From NCBI GenBank assembly GCA_030550395.1, contig JAUQPL010000007.1, positions 2,283-66,282 on the forward strand: a stretch of 64,000 nt of DNA, given 5' to 3'. Below the pieces are notes generated by a model. It saw only the letters and a program-made list of their open reading frames with translations, had not been told where the DNA came from and did no database searches. The translations under genes were made by a program, and so were the position numbers. The stretch is from Bacteroidota bacterium. GTDB lineage: Bacteria > Bacteroidota > Ignavibacteria > Kapaibacteriales > HRBIN21. Positions 1-8,914 of this stretch are shown piece after piece. Position 1 is the first letter of the stretch, and every line of letters starts with the position of its first letter.

Positions 1-300
<300 letters not shown>

Positions 301-304
301 GCCG

Positions 305-1423
305 ATGGATTCCAGACAGCTGCGCCAAGCATTGGTTCAGACAGCCACAGAGCGCTTGCAGCAGCTTCGGGAGCAATTACAGCGGCAGCGCCTGGATGCA
401 GTCTATGTGACGTATTTGCCGCATATCCGCTACTTGACAGGATTTTCTGGTACGGCAGCTCAGCTTTTGGTGACTCTCGAGGCGGTGCATTTTTTGACCG
501 ATGACCGCTATGAGGAGCAGGCCCGACAGGAACTGTTCCCCTTACCCGGTTTAGTCCTCCACATTAGCCGGGAGCCAATGGCAACCCTTGCTCAGCAAGG
601 GGCATTGGTAGGGATTGAGCGTGTTGGATTTCAGCCATCTTACCTGAGTTACGCACTGGTTTTGCAGGCGCGGCGGCGATGGCGTCCCTGTCGCTTTGTG
701 CCACTCCGGGATGTGCTCGAAGAGCTCTTTATTGCGAAGGCACCTGTGGAGGTGGAGCTGATAAGCCGTGCGGCGCGGATTGCCTCCCGTGTCTACGAGG
801 CAATCTTAGAGCGCGTCCGGGTAGGGATGACCGAACAAGAGCTGGCGGCAGAGATTTCCTACCTTGCTCGCTATATGGGGTCGGAGGGAGATGCCTTTGA
901 CATTATCGTTGCCAGTGGGGAACGGAGTGCATTGCCCCATGGGCGGGCTTCCTTGCGGCGTCTCCGTGCCAACGAGTTCGTGACGGTAGACTTCGGGTGT
1001 ATTGTCGGGGGCTATGTTTCGGATATGACGCGCACGTTCGTACTCGGGCGAGCCACGGCAGAGCACCGGCGGGTGTATCAGGTAGTGCGGGAGGCGCAGC
1101 AGCGGGCTCTTGAGTCCCTCCATGCAGGTATCCCGGCACGGGAAGCCGATGCTGTGGCACGCCGTGTCATTGAGGCGGCGGGCTTTGGGGCGTATTTTCG
1201 TCATAGTTTAGGACATGGCATTGGGCGCAGCGTCCATGAGCCGCCGGCGCTTTCGCCGCGAGCTCCTCGGCGGCAGCGGTTGCCAGCGGGCGCTGTCGTA
1301 ACGATAGAGCCAGGGATTTATCTGCCCGGATGTTTCGGTGTCCGAATTGAGGATGATGTCCACGTTGCTGCAGATGGGGTATCCCTGCTGACAACGGCTT
1401 CACCGGAGTTGGTCAGCGTCTAA
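305..1423 (+). CDS. M24B aminopeptidase P / Xaa-Pro peptidase family
   Basis: About 372 residues. An N-terminal creatinase-like domain is followed by a pita-bread M24 metallopeptidase domain. The five expected dinuclear-metal ligands are visible: Asp in VTVDFG (about residue 228), Asp in SDMTRT, His in HSLGHGIG (about 301), Glu in TIEPGIY (about 333) and Glu in RIEDDV (about 348). The family removes N-terminal residues before proline or cleaves Xaa-Pro dipeptides. Length and layout resemble the shorter PepQ/YpdF-like members. The ORF track starts at 257 inside guaB; the ATG at 305 avoids that overlap and is preferred. Whether it acts as PepP or PepQ cannot be read from the sequence. Confidence 0.88.
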   Translation: MDSRQLRQALVQTATERLQQLREQLQRQRLDAVYVTYLPHIRYLTGFSGTAAQLLVTLEAVHFLTDDRYEEQARQELFPLPGLVLHISREPMATLAQQGALVGIERVGFQPSYLSYALVLQARRRWRPCRFVPLRDVLEELFIAKAPVEVELISRAARIASRVYEAILERVRVGMTEQELAAEISYLARYMGSEGDAFDIIVASGERSALPHGRASLRRLRANEFVTVDFGCIVGGYVSDMTRTFVLGRATAEHRRVYQVVREAQQRALESLHAGIPAREADAVARRVIEAAGFGAYFRHSLGHGIGRSVHEPPALSPRAPRRQRLPAGAVVTIEPGIYLPGCFGVRIEDDVHVAADGVSLLTTASPELVSV

Positions 1424-1433
1424 TCCCGGTGCC

Positions 1434-2723
1434 ATGGAGGCAGAACGGCAACGCCTGTTGGTTATCGCTTACTATTTCCCGCCCATGGGAACCAGTGGTG
1501 TGCTGCGAGTGACCAAATTTGTCAAGTACCTTCCCGATTACGGCTGGGAGCCGATTGTGCTGACGGCGACCCCCTCAGCGTTTTTTGCTTTTGACCCAAC
1601 GCTGTTAGCGGAGGTAGAGGCACGCGGGATCCGAGTCTATCGTACTCCCGATGACGGGACTCCTCAGTGGATTCGTCGCCGAGCGGCTGCCGATGGTACC
1701 GTGCCTTTGCCGAATCAGCGGCTCCATACGCTTTGGTCTCGTTGGAGCCAATTCCGCTGGATTCCCGACCGCATGATCCGCTGGAAGCAGCAAGCCTTGG
1801 AACTGGGATGGCGTCTGGTGCGGGAATACAAGCCGGCAATCCTTTTCGCTACAGCACCTCCGTTTACGGATCTGCTGGTGGCTGCCTCTTTGGCGGAGCG
1901 TTCGGGACTTCCTTACGTTGTGGATTACCAAGACCCATGGGTTGGTGATCCCGAGCGCTGGTACCCCACTCCCTGGCATCGTCGCCGGCACTATCACTTG
2001 GAGCGATCGGTCCTGACCCATATGGCGGCAGCGACTGTTGTGACGCGTGGACTGAAGGAGAATCTACTGCGCCATTATCCCGATCTCCTCACACACAACG
2101 ATGTCCATATCCTCTGGCATGGCTATGATAGCGAAGACTACGCTGCCGTTGGAGCCGTACAGCCACCATCCGACCGCTTAGTGATTAGTTTCGTTGGGGT
2201 GCTCAAGCATGGGAATCCGCAGACAGTGCTGCAGGCAGTGGTGCGCTTCCTACGCGATCGCCCGATGGCTCGACAGCATCTGGAAATTCGCTGGGTCGGA
2301 ATTGTTCGCCCCGAGCACCACCGGATGGTGGAAGAGTTAGGGCTAAAACCAAATGTTCGCTCCGTTGGGTATGTTCCCCATCGGGAAGCCATTCGCCAGA
2401 TGCTGCAGGCGCATGTTCTGTGGGTGGAGAACCGTCCGATGGGGTCGCCCTTGAAGTTGTTCGAGTACTTCGGGGCACGGCGGACACTGCTTGCCTGTGC
2501 ACCGGCGCATTCGCCCATCCATCCTCTCTTAGAAGCCAGTGGTGCTGCTTATTGGGCAGAACCTGGAGATGTAGAGAGTATGACTCGCCATCTTGCTGAG
2601 CTCTACGAACGATGGAAAGCCGGTGAATTGCCGGTACCTTCAGAGGAGTTTGTTCGTCCTTTTGAGCAGCGGGTTCTTACAGGTGAACTGGCGCGTCTTT
2701 TAGGGCTTCATGCGGCGTTGTGA
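1434..2723 (+). CDS. Glycosyltransferase, GT4-like
   Basis: A 429-residue GT-B type protein. The N-terminus reads LLVIAYYFPPMGTSGVLR, typical of GT4-like enzymes whose first Rossmann strand is followed by a PP-G-G loop. The C-terminal half holds a donor-binding-like region (VISFVGVLKHGN and SPLKLFEYFGARR), where the Glu of LFEYF matches the usual nucleotide-sugar contact. The family transfers sugars to cell-surface lipids or polysaccharides on the cytosolic face. It follows the peptidase by 10 bp and stands apart from any recognisable polysaccharide operon, so acceptor and sugar are unknown. Confidence 0.8.
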   Translation: MEAERQRLLVIAYYFPPMGTSGVLRVTKFVKYLPDYGWEPIVLTATPSAFFAFDPTLLAEVEARGIRVYRTPDDGTPQWIRRRAAADGTVPLPNQRLHTLWSRWSQFRWIPDRMIRWKQQALELGWRLVREYKPAILFATAPPFTDLLVAASLAERSGLPYVVDYQDPWVGDPERWYPTPWHRRRHYHLERSVLTHMAAATVVTRGLKENLLRHYPDLLTHNDVHILWHGYDSEDYAAVGAVQPPSDRLVISFVGVLKHGNPQTVLQAVVRFLRDRPMARQHLEIRWVGIVRPEHHRMVEELGLKPNVRSVGYVPHREAIRQMLQAHVLWVENRPMGSPLKLFEYFGARRTLLACAPAHSPIHPLLEASGAAYWAEPGDVESMTRHLAELYERWKAGELPVPSEEFVRPFEQRVLTGELARLLGLHAAL

Positions 2724-2809
2724 GCAGGTGTCAGTATTAATGGTGATTCGGCTCAGCGATAGTGGCTGCAAGCGGAATGTAAATTTTCTGTCCATTGGGA
2801 AGGCAGAAG

Positions 2810-3754
2810 ATGCGTGGTGCCGAACTCTGGACAGCTATCACTGAGCTCAAGCATCGGAAGGGCGCTCTCATTTTAGCGCATAACTACCAATTGCCTGAAG
2901 TCCAGCAAATTGCAGATGTTGTAGGAGATTCTCTGGCTTTGGCGCAGGCAGCGGCACGGAGTTCCGCGGAGCTTATTGTCTTTTGTGGAGTTCACTTCAT
3001 GGCGGAAACGGCGGCAATTCTCTGTCCTGAGAAACGAGTTCTCTTACCGGACCTGGAAGCTGGCTGTTCGCTGGCAGAGTCTATTACAGCGGAGCAGCTG
3101 CGGGAGTGGAAGGCGCAGCATCCCAATGCTGTTGTAGTTGCCTATATCAATACTTCGGCGGCGGTAAAGGCAGAGAGTGATTGGATCTGCACTTCCGCTA
3201 ATGCTCGGAAGGTCATCGAGGCGATTCCCTCGGACCAGGAGATTCTGTTTGTGCCGGATATGTTCTTAGGGGCATGGCTGCGAGCACAGACGGGGCGCCC
3301 AATTCGGTTGTGGATGGGTGAATGCCATGTCCATGCTGCTATGCACCCGGAAGATGTCCAAGCTGCGTTAGCGGAGCATCCGGAAGCGGAGTTCCTCATC
3401 CATCCTGAGTGCGGCTGTATGTCGTCAACGCTATATGCCTGCTCGGCGGGCACTATCAATGGGCATAAAGTCACTGTTGCTTCGACGGATGGGATGCTCC
3501 GCTATGTCCGCTCCTCTGCGGCGGAGGAGTTTGTCATTGGTACGGAAGTCGGGCTCCTGTACCGTCTTCAGCAGGAGAACCCGCACAAGCGCTTCTATGC
3601 CCTGAAACCGGATGCCGTCTGTCCATACATGAAGCGTATTACCTTGGACAAGGTTTTGCGGTCGTTGGAGGAGGAAATCTATCGGGTTACGGTGCCGGAA
3701 GAGATTGCGCATCGGGCGCGGAGGGCGCTCCAGCGGATGTTGGCGTTAGGATAG
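2810..3754 (+). CDS. nadA: Quinolinate synthase
   Basis: About 314 residues. It condenses iminoaspartate with dihydroxyacetone phosphate to quinolinate in de novo NAD synthesis, using a [4Fe-4S] cluster. The N-terminal LILAHNYQLPEVQ motif is typical of NadA. Three candidate cluster cysteines are at about residues 59 (FCGVHFMAE), 201 (HPECGCMSS) and 271 (DAVCPYMK), one in each of the three similar sub-domains. The track starts at a TTG (2795); the ATG at 2810 gives a more usual start, and both are possible. No nadB or nadC is in the window. The gene converges on the DUF4159 gene with a 3 bp gap. Confidence 0.93.
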   Translation: MRGAELWTAITELKHRKGALILAHNYQLPEVQQIADVVGDSLALAQAAARSSAELIVFCGVHFMAETAAILCPEKRVLLPDLEAGCSLAESITAEQLREWKAQHPNAVVVAYINTSAAVKAESDWICTSANARKVIEAIPSDQEILFVPDMFLGAWLRAQTGRPIRLWMGECHVHAAMHPEDVQAALAEHPEAEFLIHPECGCMSSTLYACSAGTINGHKVTVASTDGMLRYVRSSAAEEFVIGTEVGLLYRLQQENPHKRFYALKPDAVCPYMKRITLDKVLRSLEEEIYRVTVPEEIAHRARRALQRMLALG

Positions 3755-3757
3755 GCT

Positions 3758-4426
3758 TTATTGCGTCAGAACCCACACGATGATGTTGGTGCCGAACTTG
3801 AGAGCCTCTTCTCGCTTTTCTGGAGGATCCTTGTGAATTTCCGGATCAGCCCAACCGTCGCTGGGATTGCTTTCGTAGGTGTAGAGCACGCAGAGCCGAC
3901 CTTCGTGGAAGATGCCGAAAGCTTGAGCTGGTTTTCCGTCGTGTTCGTGCGTTTTGGGGGTCCCGTGAGGAAAGTGGAAGTGGCAATGGAAGAGACCGTA
4001 CGAGAAGGGGAGCTCAACGAACTCTTTGTCAGGGAATACTTTACGCATCTCACGGCGGATGGCTGTGTCCAATCCGTAGTCGTCATCGATGTAGAGAAAC
4101 CCACCATTGAGGAGGTATGTTCGGAGCCGGCGGGCTTCCTCGGGGGTAAAGACTACGTTGCCGTGACCGGTGAGGAAGAGCATGGGATATTGGAAGAGGG
4201 CATCGCTAGAGAGGTCAACAGCTTCAAAGACAGGTTCAACGGAGATGGTGGTGTTCTGCTGGACAAAGCGGAGCAGGTTTACTTCTGCGGAGGGGTCGTT
4301 GTACCAGTCTCCACCACCGTTGTATTTAAGGCGGGCAATCTTGAAGGCGCCTTTGGGGGTCTGAGCCACAAGGCTAGGTCCACAGAGAAGGAGAGCGCAG
4401 AGGGCGATTCCAATTCCTTCCCGCAT
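3758..4426 (-). CDS. Exported DUF4159-family protein
   Basis: A 222-residue protein with a cleavable-looking signal peptide (IALCALLLCGPSLVAQ). It then has the DUF4159 pattern: ARLKYNGGGDWYND near the start, YPMLFLTGHGNVVFT in the middle, and GGFLYIDDDYG with a following HFHFPHG segment. The family is common in Bacteroidota, Planctomycetes and relatives. Its fold resembles a glutamine-amidotransferase-like sandwich, but its function is unknown. The gene is monocistronic as far as can be seen, divergent from murF and convergent with nadA. The opposite strand carries an open frame of identical length, which I treat as a shadow. Confidence 0.85.
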   Translation of the reverse strand: MREGIGIALCALLLCGPSLVAQTPKGAFKIARLKYNGGGDWYNDPSAEVNLLRFVQQNTTISVEPVFEAVDLSSDALFQYPMLFLTGHGNVVFTPEEARRLRTYLLNGGFLYIDDDYGLDTAIRREMRKVFPDKEFVELPFSYGLFHCHFHFPHGTPKTHEHDGKPAQAFGIFHEGRLCVLYTYESNPSDGWADPEIHKDPPEKREEALKFGTNIIVWVLTQ

Positions 4427-4502
4427 TAGAGCATCCGCAGAGTTAGCTATGTGGTAAGCAAAGACGTTGTCCGGCGGTTTTCATGGTGTAGAGTTAGGGG
4501 CC

Positions 4503-4510
4503 TAATTTTG
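4503..4510 (+). promoter_or_regulatory. Bacteroidota-type -7 element in front of murF
   Basis: The sequence is TAATTTTG followed by CA, matching the TAnnTTTG -7 consensus of Bacteroidota primary-sigma promoters. No convincing TTTG -33 element is present at 19-21 bp; a GTTTTC around 4477 is the nearest. Transcription would begin near 4515. This argues against the track's TTG start at 4513 for murF and for the ATG at 4537. Confidence 0.72.
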
Positions 4511-4536
4511 CATTGTCTAAAAGCAACGCGCAGCGC

Positions 4537-5979
4537 ATGGAGCCTTGTATTCCTGGCGTGGGGTGGTCTGGCGGGGAGTTGTGGCGACTTTTCCCGGAGG
4601 CAACGGAGGTGGTGGAGCTGGAAGAGCGATTGCAGGGGCTGACGGTGGATTCGCGGTGTCCGGTTGCCGGAGGTATCTTTGTGGCCTTGCAGGGGAAGCG
4701 GGTAGACGCTCATACGAAGTTGCCGGAGGCCTTTGCTGGCGGTGTCCGCCTTGCGATTGTAGACCAAGCCGTGTGGAACCATTTCCCTGTGGATTGGCGA
4801 TCGTACCGCTGTCTTCCCGTTGTCAGCCCCCGGAAAGCTTTGGCGGAGTTAGCGCGAGTGCACCGCCAGCGTTTTCAAATTCCAATCATTGCTGTGGTCG
4901 GTTCGGCTGGGAAGACGACAACCAAAGAGCTCATTGCGGCGGTACTAGCTCAGCGCTTCCGGGTGCTGAAGACGGTGGGGAATGAGAATAACCAGCTTGG
5001 AGTTTCTCTGACGTTGCTCCAACTCCGAGCCGAGCACGAAGTTGCCGTCCTTGAGCTAGGAACGAACTCCTTCGGTGAGATTGCCCGTTTGTGCCAGATA
5101 GTACAGCCGACGCATGGTGTTGTTACGGCAATTGGTGAAGAGCACTTAGAATTCTTGGGAACTCTTGCTGGTGTTGTGCAGGAGGAAACAGCTTTAGTGC
5201 GCTTCCTTCGGCACCGTGGGGGGAAGGTCTTTGTGCCTGCGGAGGAACCTTTACTTCCAGCGGAGGATATAACGTTCGGCTTAACTCCGAGGGCGGATGT
5301 CTGGGCGGCTATCTCCTATGATGAAGCTGGATACCCTATTCTCCAACTCCACTACGGTGGTGAGCTTGTAGAATGCCGCCTCAGGCTTGTTGGGGAAGCG
5401 GCGGCACGGGCAGCGGTGGCGGCTGCGGCTGTTGCCTGGGAAATGGGACTTTCCGCAGAAGAGCTCAGGGAGGGGCTATCTACATACCGTCCATCATTTC
5501 CCCCTGATGGGGCGGCGCGCATGCTCTTGGTCCACCTTCCCAATGGAGTTCGGTTTCTCAATGACACATACAATGCCAATCCTCTGTCCATGCGCTATGC
5601 GTTGGAGACGCTCCGACGCCTGCCGTGTCCGGGGCGGCGATGGGCAGTGTTAGGCGATATGTTGGAGTTGGGAGCAGCGACTTCGGCGGCACACCGGATG
5701 GCTCTTGAGCAGGCTTGTGCAGTAGCCGATTGCGTCTGCCTCTTAGGCGATACCTTCGCAAGCTTTGCTCCAGCGTTTCCCAATGTCCGAGTGTGTAGTT
5801 CCCACAGGGAGGCAGCTGAATACTTATGGCAATGGGTGCAGCCGGGCGACCTAGTGTTGCTGAAGGGGTCAAGGAAGCTACAAATGGAGCGAATTCTTAG
5901 CCTGTATCGGCAGCGGTTGGATGCTAAGGTGGAGCACCATGCTGTACCATTTGGCGGCGTGGATATGGAAGACCTTTGA
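4537..5979 (+). CDS. murF: UDP-MurNAc-tripeptide--D-Ala-D-Ala ligase
   Basis: About 480 residues. It is the ATP-dependent cytosolic ligase that adds D-Ala-D-Ala to UDP-MurNAc-tripeptide, the last soluble step before MraY. The N-terminal substrate domain contains VDSRCPVAGGIFVALQG. The ATP-binding domain has the P-loop GSAGKTTTKE (about residue 124), then NENNQLGV and ELGTNSFGEI. The C-terminal domain contains LNDTYNANPLSM and VLGDMLELG, all typical of MurF. The ORF track begins at TTG 4513; the promoter just upstream makes the ATG at 4537 the better start. The gene overlaps mraY by 41 bp, so the pair is translationally linked. Confidence 0.95.
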   Translation: MEPCIPGVGWSGGELWRLFPEATEVVELEERLQGLTVDSRCPVAGGIFVALQGKRVDAHTKLPEAFAGGVRLAIVDQAVWNHFPVDWRSYRCLPVVSPRKALAELARVHRQRFQIPIIAVVGSAGKTTTKELIAAVLAQRFRVLKTVGNENNQLGVSLTLLQLRAEHEVAVLELGTNSFGEIARLCQIVQPTHGVVTAIGEEHLEFLGTLAGVVQEETALVRFLRHRGGKVFVPAEEPLLPAEDITFGLTPRADVWAAISYDEAGYPILQLHYGGELVECRLRLVGEAAARAAVAAAAVAWEMGLSAEELREGLSTYRPSFPPDGAARMLLVHLPNGVRFLNDTYNANPLSMRYALETLRRLPCPGRRWAVLGDMLELGAATSAAHRMALEQACAVADCVCLLGDTFASFAPAFPNVRVCSSHREAAEYLWQWVQPGDLVLLKGSRKLQMERILSLYRQRLDAKVEHHAVPFGGVDMEDL

Positions 5980-7069
5980 TCCACCGGGGTTTGGAGTGTT
6001 CCAGTATGTAACCTTCCGTGTAGCGGCGGCGGCGATTACGGCACTTGTCCTTTCGTTCGTGTTTGGTCCCCCGATTATTCGCTTCCTCCGACGCCGGCAG
6101 CTCCATGAAAGGGGAAAGCCTGAGCTTCAAGGGGTGGGGAACCATGCCGGCAAACAAGGAACGCCGACGATGGGAGGAATTCTTGTGCTGCTGGCTATCC
6201 TCATTCCAACGCTGCTCTGGGCAAACTTGAGTAATGGGATGGTTATTGCCATTCTTGTGGTGACGGCTTGGTTGGGATGGGTGGGCTTCGTGGATGACTA
6301 TCTCAAAGTTGTCAAGCGTTTGCCCAATGGACTTATTGGGCGTTACAAATTGCTGGGGCAAGTCACTATTGCGCTCGCTTTGGGAGTGGCTATTGTCTGC
6401 TGTCCAGAATGGTTTTCTAGTAGCTACCCGGCAGTGGCAACGCAGACGACAGTGCCCTTTCAGAAGAACGTGAACTTGGACTGGGGGGTGCTCTACATTC
6501 CGATGGTCATCTTTGTGATCACGGCAACCTCTAATGCGGTTAACCTGACAGATGGCTTGGACGGACTGGCAATTGGGACAGTGGGGATAGCGGCGTTGGC
6601 AATGGCTTTAATCTGCTACGTTTCGGGCAATGCTGTCTTTGCCAAGTACCTTAACATCATGCATCTGCGGGGTGCCGATGAGCTGAGCATCTTCTGTGCT
6701 GCGATGGTTGGGGCGGCGATGGGATTCCTCTGGTTCAACACTTACCCGGCACAGGTCTTTATGGGGGACACCGGTTCATTGGCGCTGGGGGGAGCGCTGG
6801 GAGCATTGGCTGTCTTGGTCAAGAAGGAACTGCTGCTTCCTATCCTTGGGGGCGTCTTCGTGCTGGAGGCGCTTTCAGTTATCCTGCAGGTGCTCTACTT
6901 CAAGTATACGAAGCGGCGCTATGGGCAGGGGCGTCGTCTCTTCCAGATGGCACCTTTGCACCATCATTTTGAGCGCTGCGGATGGCACGAAGCACAGGTA
7001 GTTGTCCGTTTCTACATCATCGCCGTGATTTTGGCTATTGTAACGATGACAACTTTCAAGGTACGCTGA
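5939..7069 (+). CDS. mraY: Phospho-N-acetylmuramoyl-pentapeptide transferase
   Basis: About 376 residues with ten or so hydrophobic segments. It transfers phospho-MurNAc-pentapeptide to undecaprenyl phosphate, giving lipid I at the inner membrane. Family motifs are GKQGTPTMGG (about residue 75), the Asp pair in VDDYLK (about 122), NAVNLTDGLDGLAIG (about 199), NTYPAQVFMGDTGS (about 270) and MAPLHHHFE near the end. The start is set at MLYHLAAW, the usual MraY beginning, rather than the track's upstream 5921. It follows murF directly, but no murD, ftsW or murG follows, so the usual dcw cluster is broken after mraY. Confidence 0.96.
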   Translation: MLYHLAAWIWKTFDPPGFGVFQYVTFRVAAAAITALVLSFVFGPPIIRFLRRRQLHERGKPELQGVGNHAGKQGTPTMGGILVLLAILIPTLLWANLSNGMVIAILVVTAWLGWVGFVDDYLKVVKRLPNGLIGRYKLLGQVTIALALGVAIVCCPEWFSSSYPAVATQTTVPFQKNVNLDWGVLYIPMVIFVITATSNAVNLTDGLDGLAIGTVGIAALAMALICYVSGNAVFAKYLNIMHLRGADELSIFCAAMVGAAMGFLWFNTYPAQVFMGDTGSLALGGALGALAVLVKKELLLPILGGVFVLEALSVILQVLYFKYTKRRYGQGRRLFQMAPLHHHFERCGWHEAQVVVRFYIIAVILAIVTMTTFKVR

Positions 7070-7088
7070 AGAAACCGAGGGGGAGGTC

Positions 7089-8096
7089 ATGAAATGTGCC
7101 CTTCTGACCGGTGGAGGAGATTGCCCGGGGATGAACGCCTTTATTCGGGCGGTGGTGCGAACGGTGCTGAATCTAAGTCCTGAAAGCCAAGTGTGGGGAG
7201 TTGTGGATGGCTGGAGAGGATTGGTGTTCGGACAGTATCGCCTTTTGGGCAAGCGGGATGTCTCCGGTATTGCTGCCTTAGGAGGGACGATTCTGGGAAC
7301 GATGCGGTTCCCAGAGCTGGCAACGAATGTTGAATTCCAAAAGCAAGCTGCTCGGAATCTGGAGGAGGGGGGATTTGACTACCTCTTCGTTATCGGCGGC
7401 AACGGGAGCGTGAAGGCAGCATGGACATTAGAGCAAATCCTGCGCCGTAACAGCTGGCGCACCCGTATCCTGGTAGCCCCTGGTTCGATTGACAATGACG
7501 TTTGCAACAATTACGGTACCTCCATTGGCTTCTACAGTGCACTGGAGCGGAGTTTGGAGATGCTGAGCTGGATTCGGGATACCGCTAGCTCCCATCGTCG
7601 TGTCTATCTTATCCGCTCCATGGGACGGGATTCGGCGTATTTGGCGTTTTATGCTGGTATCATCGGGGGAGCTGAGTATGCCATTCGTCCGCATGAAACG
7701 GTGGATTTTGAACATCTGGCAGAGATTGCAGCGCAGCGCGACCGTGATACGATTATCGTTGTGTCCGAGGCGTACCCGAAGTCGCTGCGGGAAATCCAGG
7801 AGATTCTGGAGGGAATCTTCCGTCGCCGGGGAATTGAGCGAGAAGTTCGTGCTGTGGATATGAGTTACTTCCAGCGGGGGGGAAAAGCCTCTGTTACGGA
7901 TATTCTCCGGGCCAGTTGGTTAGGATACCGGATGGTGTGCGATGCGCTGCGGGGGGCTCCCAGTGGCTTCTATGCGGCATACTATATCGGGCATGTGCAG
8001 GACCCGCTCCCTTTGGAAATTGCCGCTGATGATGCGCGCACGAACCATTTGGACATTCCGCCAGAGGTCATCCGGATGGCGCTGGCGCTGCGATGA
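7089..8096 (+). CDS. 6-phosphofructokinase family, unusual phosphate-donor motif
   Basis: A 335-residue PfkA-type protein, expected to phosphorylate fructose 6-phosphate in glycolysis. TGGGDCPGMNA opens the nucleotide site. PGSIDNDV contains the catalytic Asp (PGTIDNDI in E. coli), SMGRDS carries the sugar-phosphate Arg, and QRGGKAS is near the end. The nucleotide motif reads GGNGS where ATP-dependent enzymes have GGDGS. The Asp normally associated with Mg binding is therefore Asn, and the donor (ATP or pyrophosphate) is uncertain. A strong Shine-Dalgarno (GGGGGAGG) precedes the ATG. The stop overlaps the next start by ATGA. Confidence 0.85.
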   Translation: MKCALLTGGGDCPGMNAFIRAVVRTVLNLSPESQVWGVVDGWRGLVFGQYRLLGKRDVSGIAALGGTILGTMRFPELATNVEFQKQAARNLEEGGFDYLFVIGGNGSVKAAWTLEQILRRNSWRTRILVAPGSIDNDVCNNYGTSIGFYSALERSLEMLSWIRDTASSHRRVYLIRSMGRDSAYLAFYAGIIGGAEYAIRPHETVDFEHLAEIAAQRDRDTIIVVSEAYPKSLREIQEILEGIFRRRGIEREVRAVDMSYFQRGGKASVTDILRASWLGYRMVCDALRGAPSGFYAAYYIGHVQDPLPLEIAADDARTNHLDIPPEVIRMALALR

Positions 8097-8911
8097 GGAG
8101 GCTGTGGGTTTACAGCAGTGTTCTTCGTCTCGGGTTAAGCGCTGCTCTGATGTACCGGGCGAATTTTCTCTTCACGGCTGGATTAACTGTGCTCGTTGGT
8201 GTGGCGGTACAGCTTTTCCTCTGGTCGGCTGTCTACGGTTGGGGGCGCCAGCAGACATTTGCTTCCATCCCTTTTGCTCAAATGGCGCTCTACATTGCGT
8301 GTGCGACACTAAGCCTTGGGCTGACGCGCTCTGGACGGGTAGAGCGAATGGTGGCCGAAGAAATCCGGACTGGAGAGCTGGTGCGATATCTCCTCAAGCC
8401 GGTTGGACATGTGCCATATATGCTTTCCATGGCACTGGCAGAGCGAGCAGTTACGTTCCCCGTTGTGCTTGCGCTAGCATTGATTGCTATGTGGATAGCA
8501 CTGCCGGAATTGTCTTTCCAGTTGGCTATTGGCCAACGCCTGGTATGGGCTGTTCCGTTTCTGCTGCTGGGTATGACGCTCAATTTCCTGATGGGACTTG
8601 GGATTTCCTATGCGGCTTTCTGGCTCGATGAGGTGTGGACACTCCACGTGGTCAAGGACATCAGCCTATGGTTTCTTTCAGGGCAGTTAGTCCCCTTGCT
8701 GTTGTTGCCTTCTGGACTGCGGCAGCTATCGGAGTGGCTTCCCTTCCAATACATTGCGTACGTACCAGCGGGGATTCTATCGGGGTTGATTCCGATGGAG
8801 GCGGTCTTCGTGCTTCTGGGCCGGGCACTGCTGTGGTGTGTTCTGCTTTCGTCACTGGTAGCGATGCTGTGGCATGTCGGGCTGCGGCGCTTCGGAGCAT
8901 ACGGAGGCTGA
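8093..8911 (+). CDS. ABC-2 type permease (COG4587-like)
   Basis: A 272-residue integral membrane protein with about six hydrophobic segments. The cytosolic loop reads IRTGELVRYLLKPVGH, characteristic of ABC-2 permeases of the COG4587/COG3694 type, which form pairs with a partner permease and an ATPase. It overlaps the phosphofructokinase stop by 4 bp and is followed after 3 bp by the second permease. No ATPase subunit is adjacent, so the ATP-hydrolysing partner must be encoded elsewhere. The transported substrate is unknown. Confidence 0.8.
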   Translation: MRRLWVYSSVLRLGLSAALMYRANFLFTAGLTVLVGVAVQLFLWSAVYGWGRQQTFASIPFAQMALYIACATLSLGLTRSGRVERMVAEEIRTGELVRYLLKPVGHVPYMLSMALAERAVTFPVVLALALIAMWIALPELSFQLAIGQRLVWAVPFLLLGMTLNFLMGLGISYAAFWLDEVWTLHVVKDISLWFLSGQLVPLLLLPSGLRQLSEWLPFQYIAYVPAGILSGLIPMEAVFVLLGRALLWCVLLSSLVAMLWHVGLRRFGAYGG

Positions 8912-8914
8912 GAT

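Noticed and set aside
3761-4429. 222-codon ORF on the plus strand exactly opposite the DUF4159 gene
   Set aside because: Same length by phase coincidence (start and stop codons mirror each other). The minus-strand product has a signal peptide and family motifs; the plus-strand one has none.
4513-4536. TTG start of murF given by the ORF track
   Set aside because: It overlaps or directly follows the -7 promoter element, so it would not be in the mRNA with a leader. The ATG at 4537 is used.
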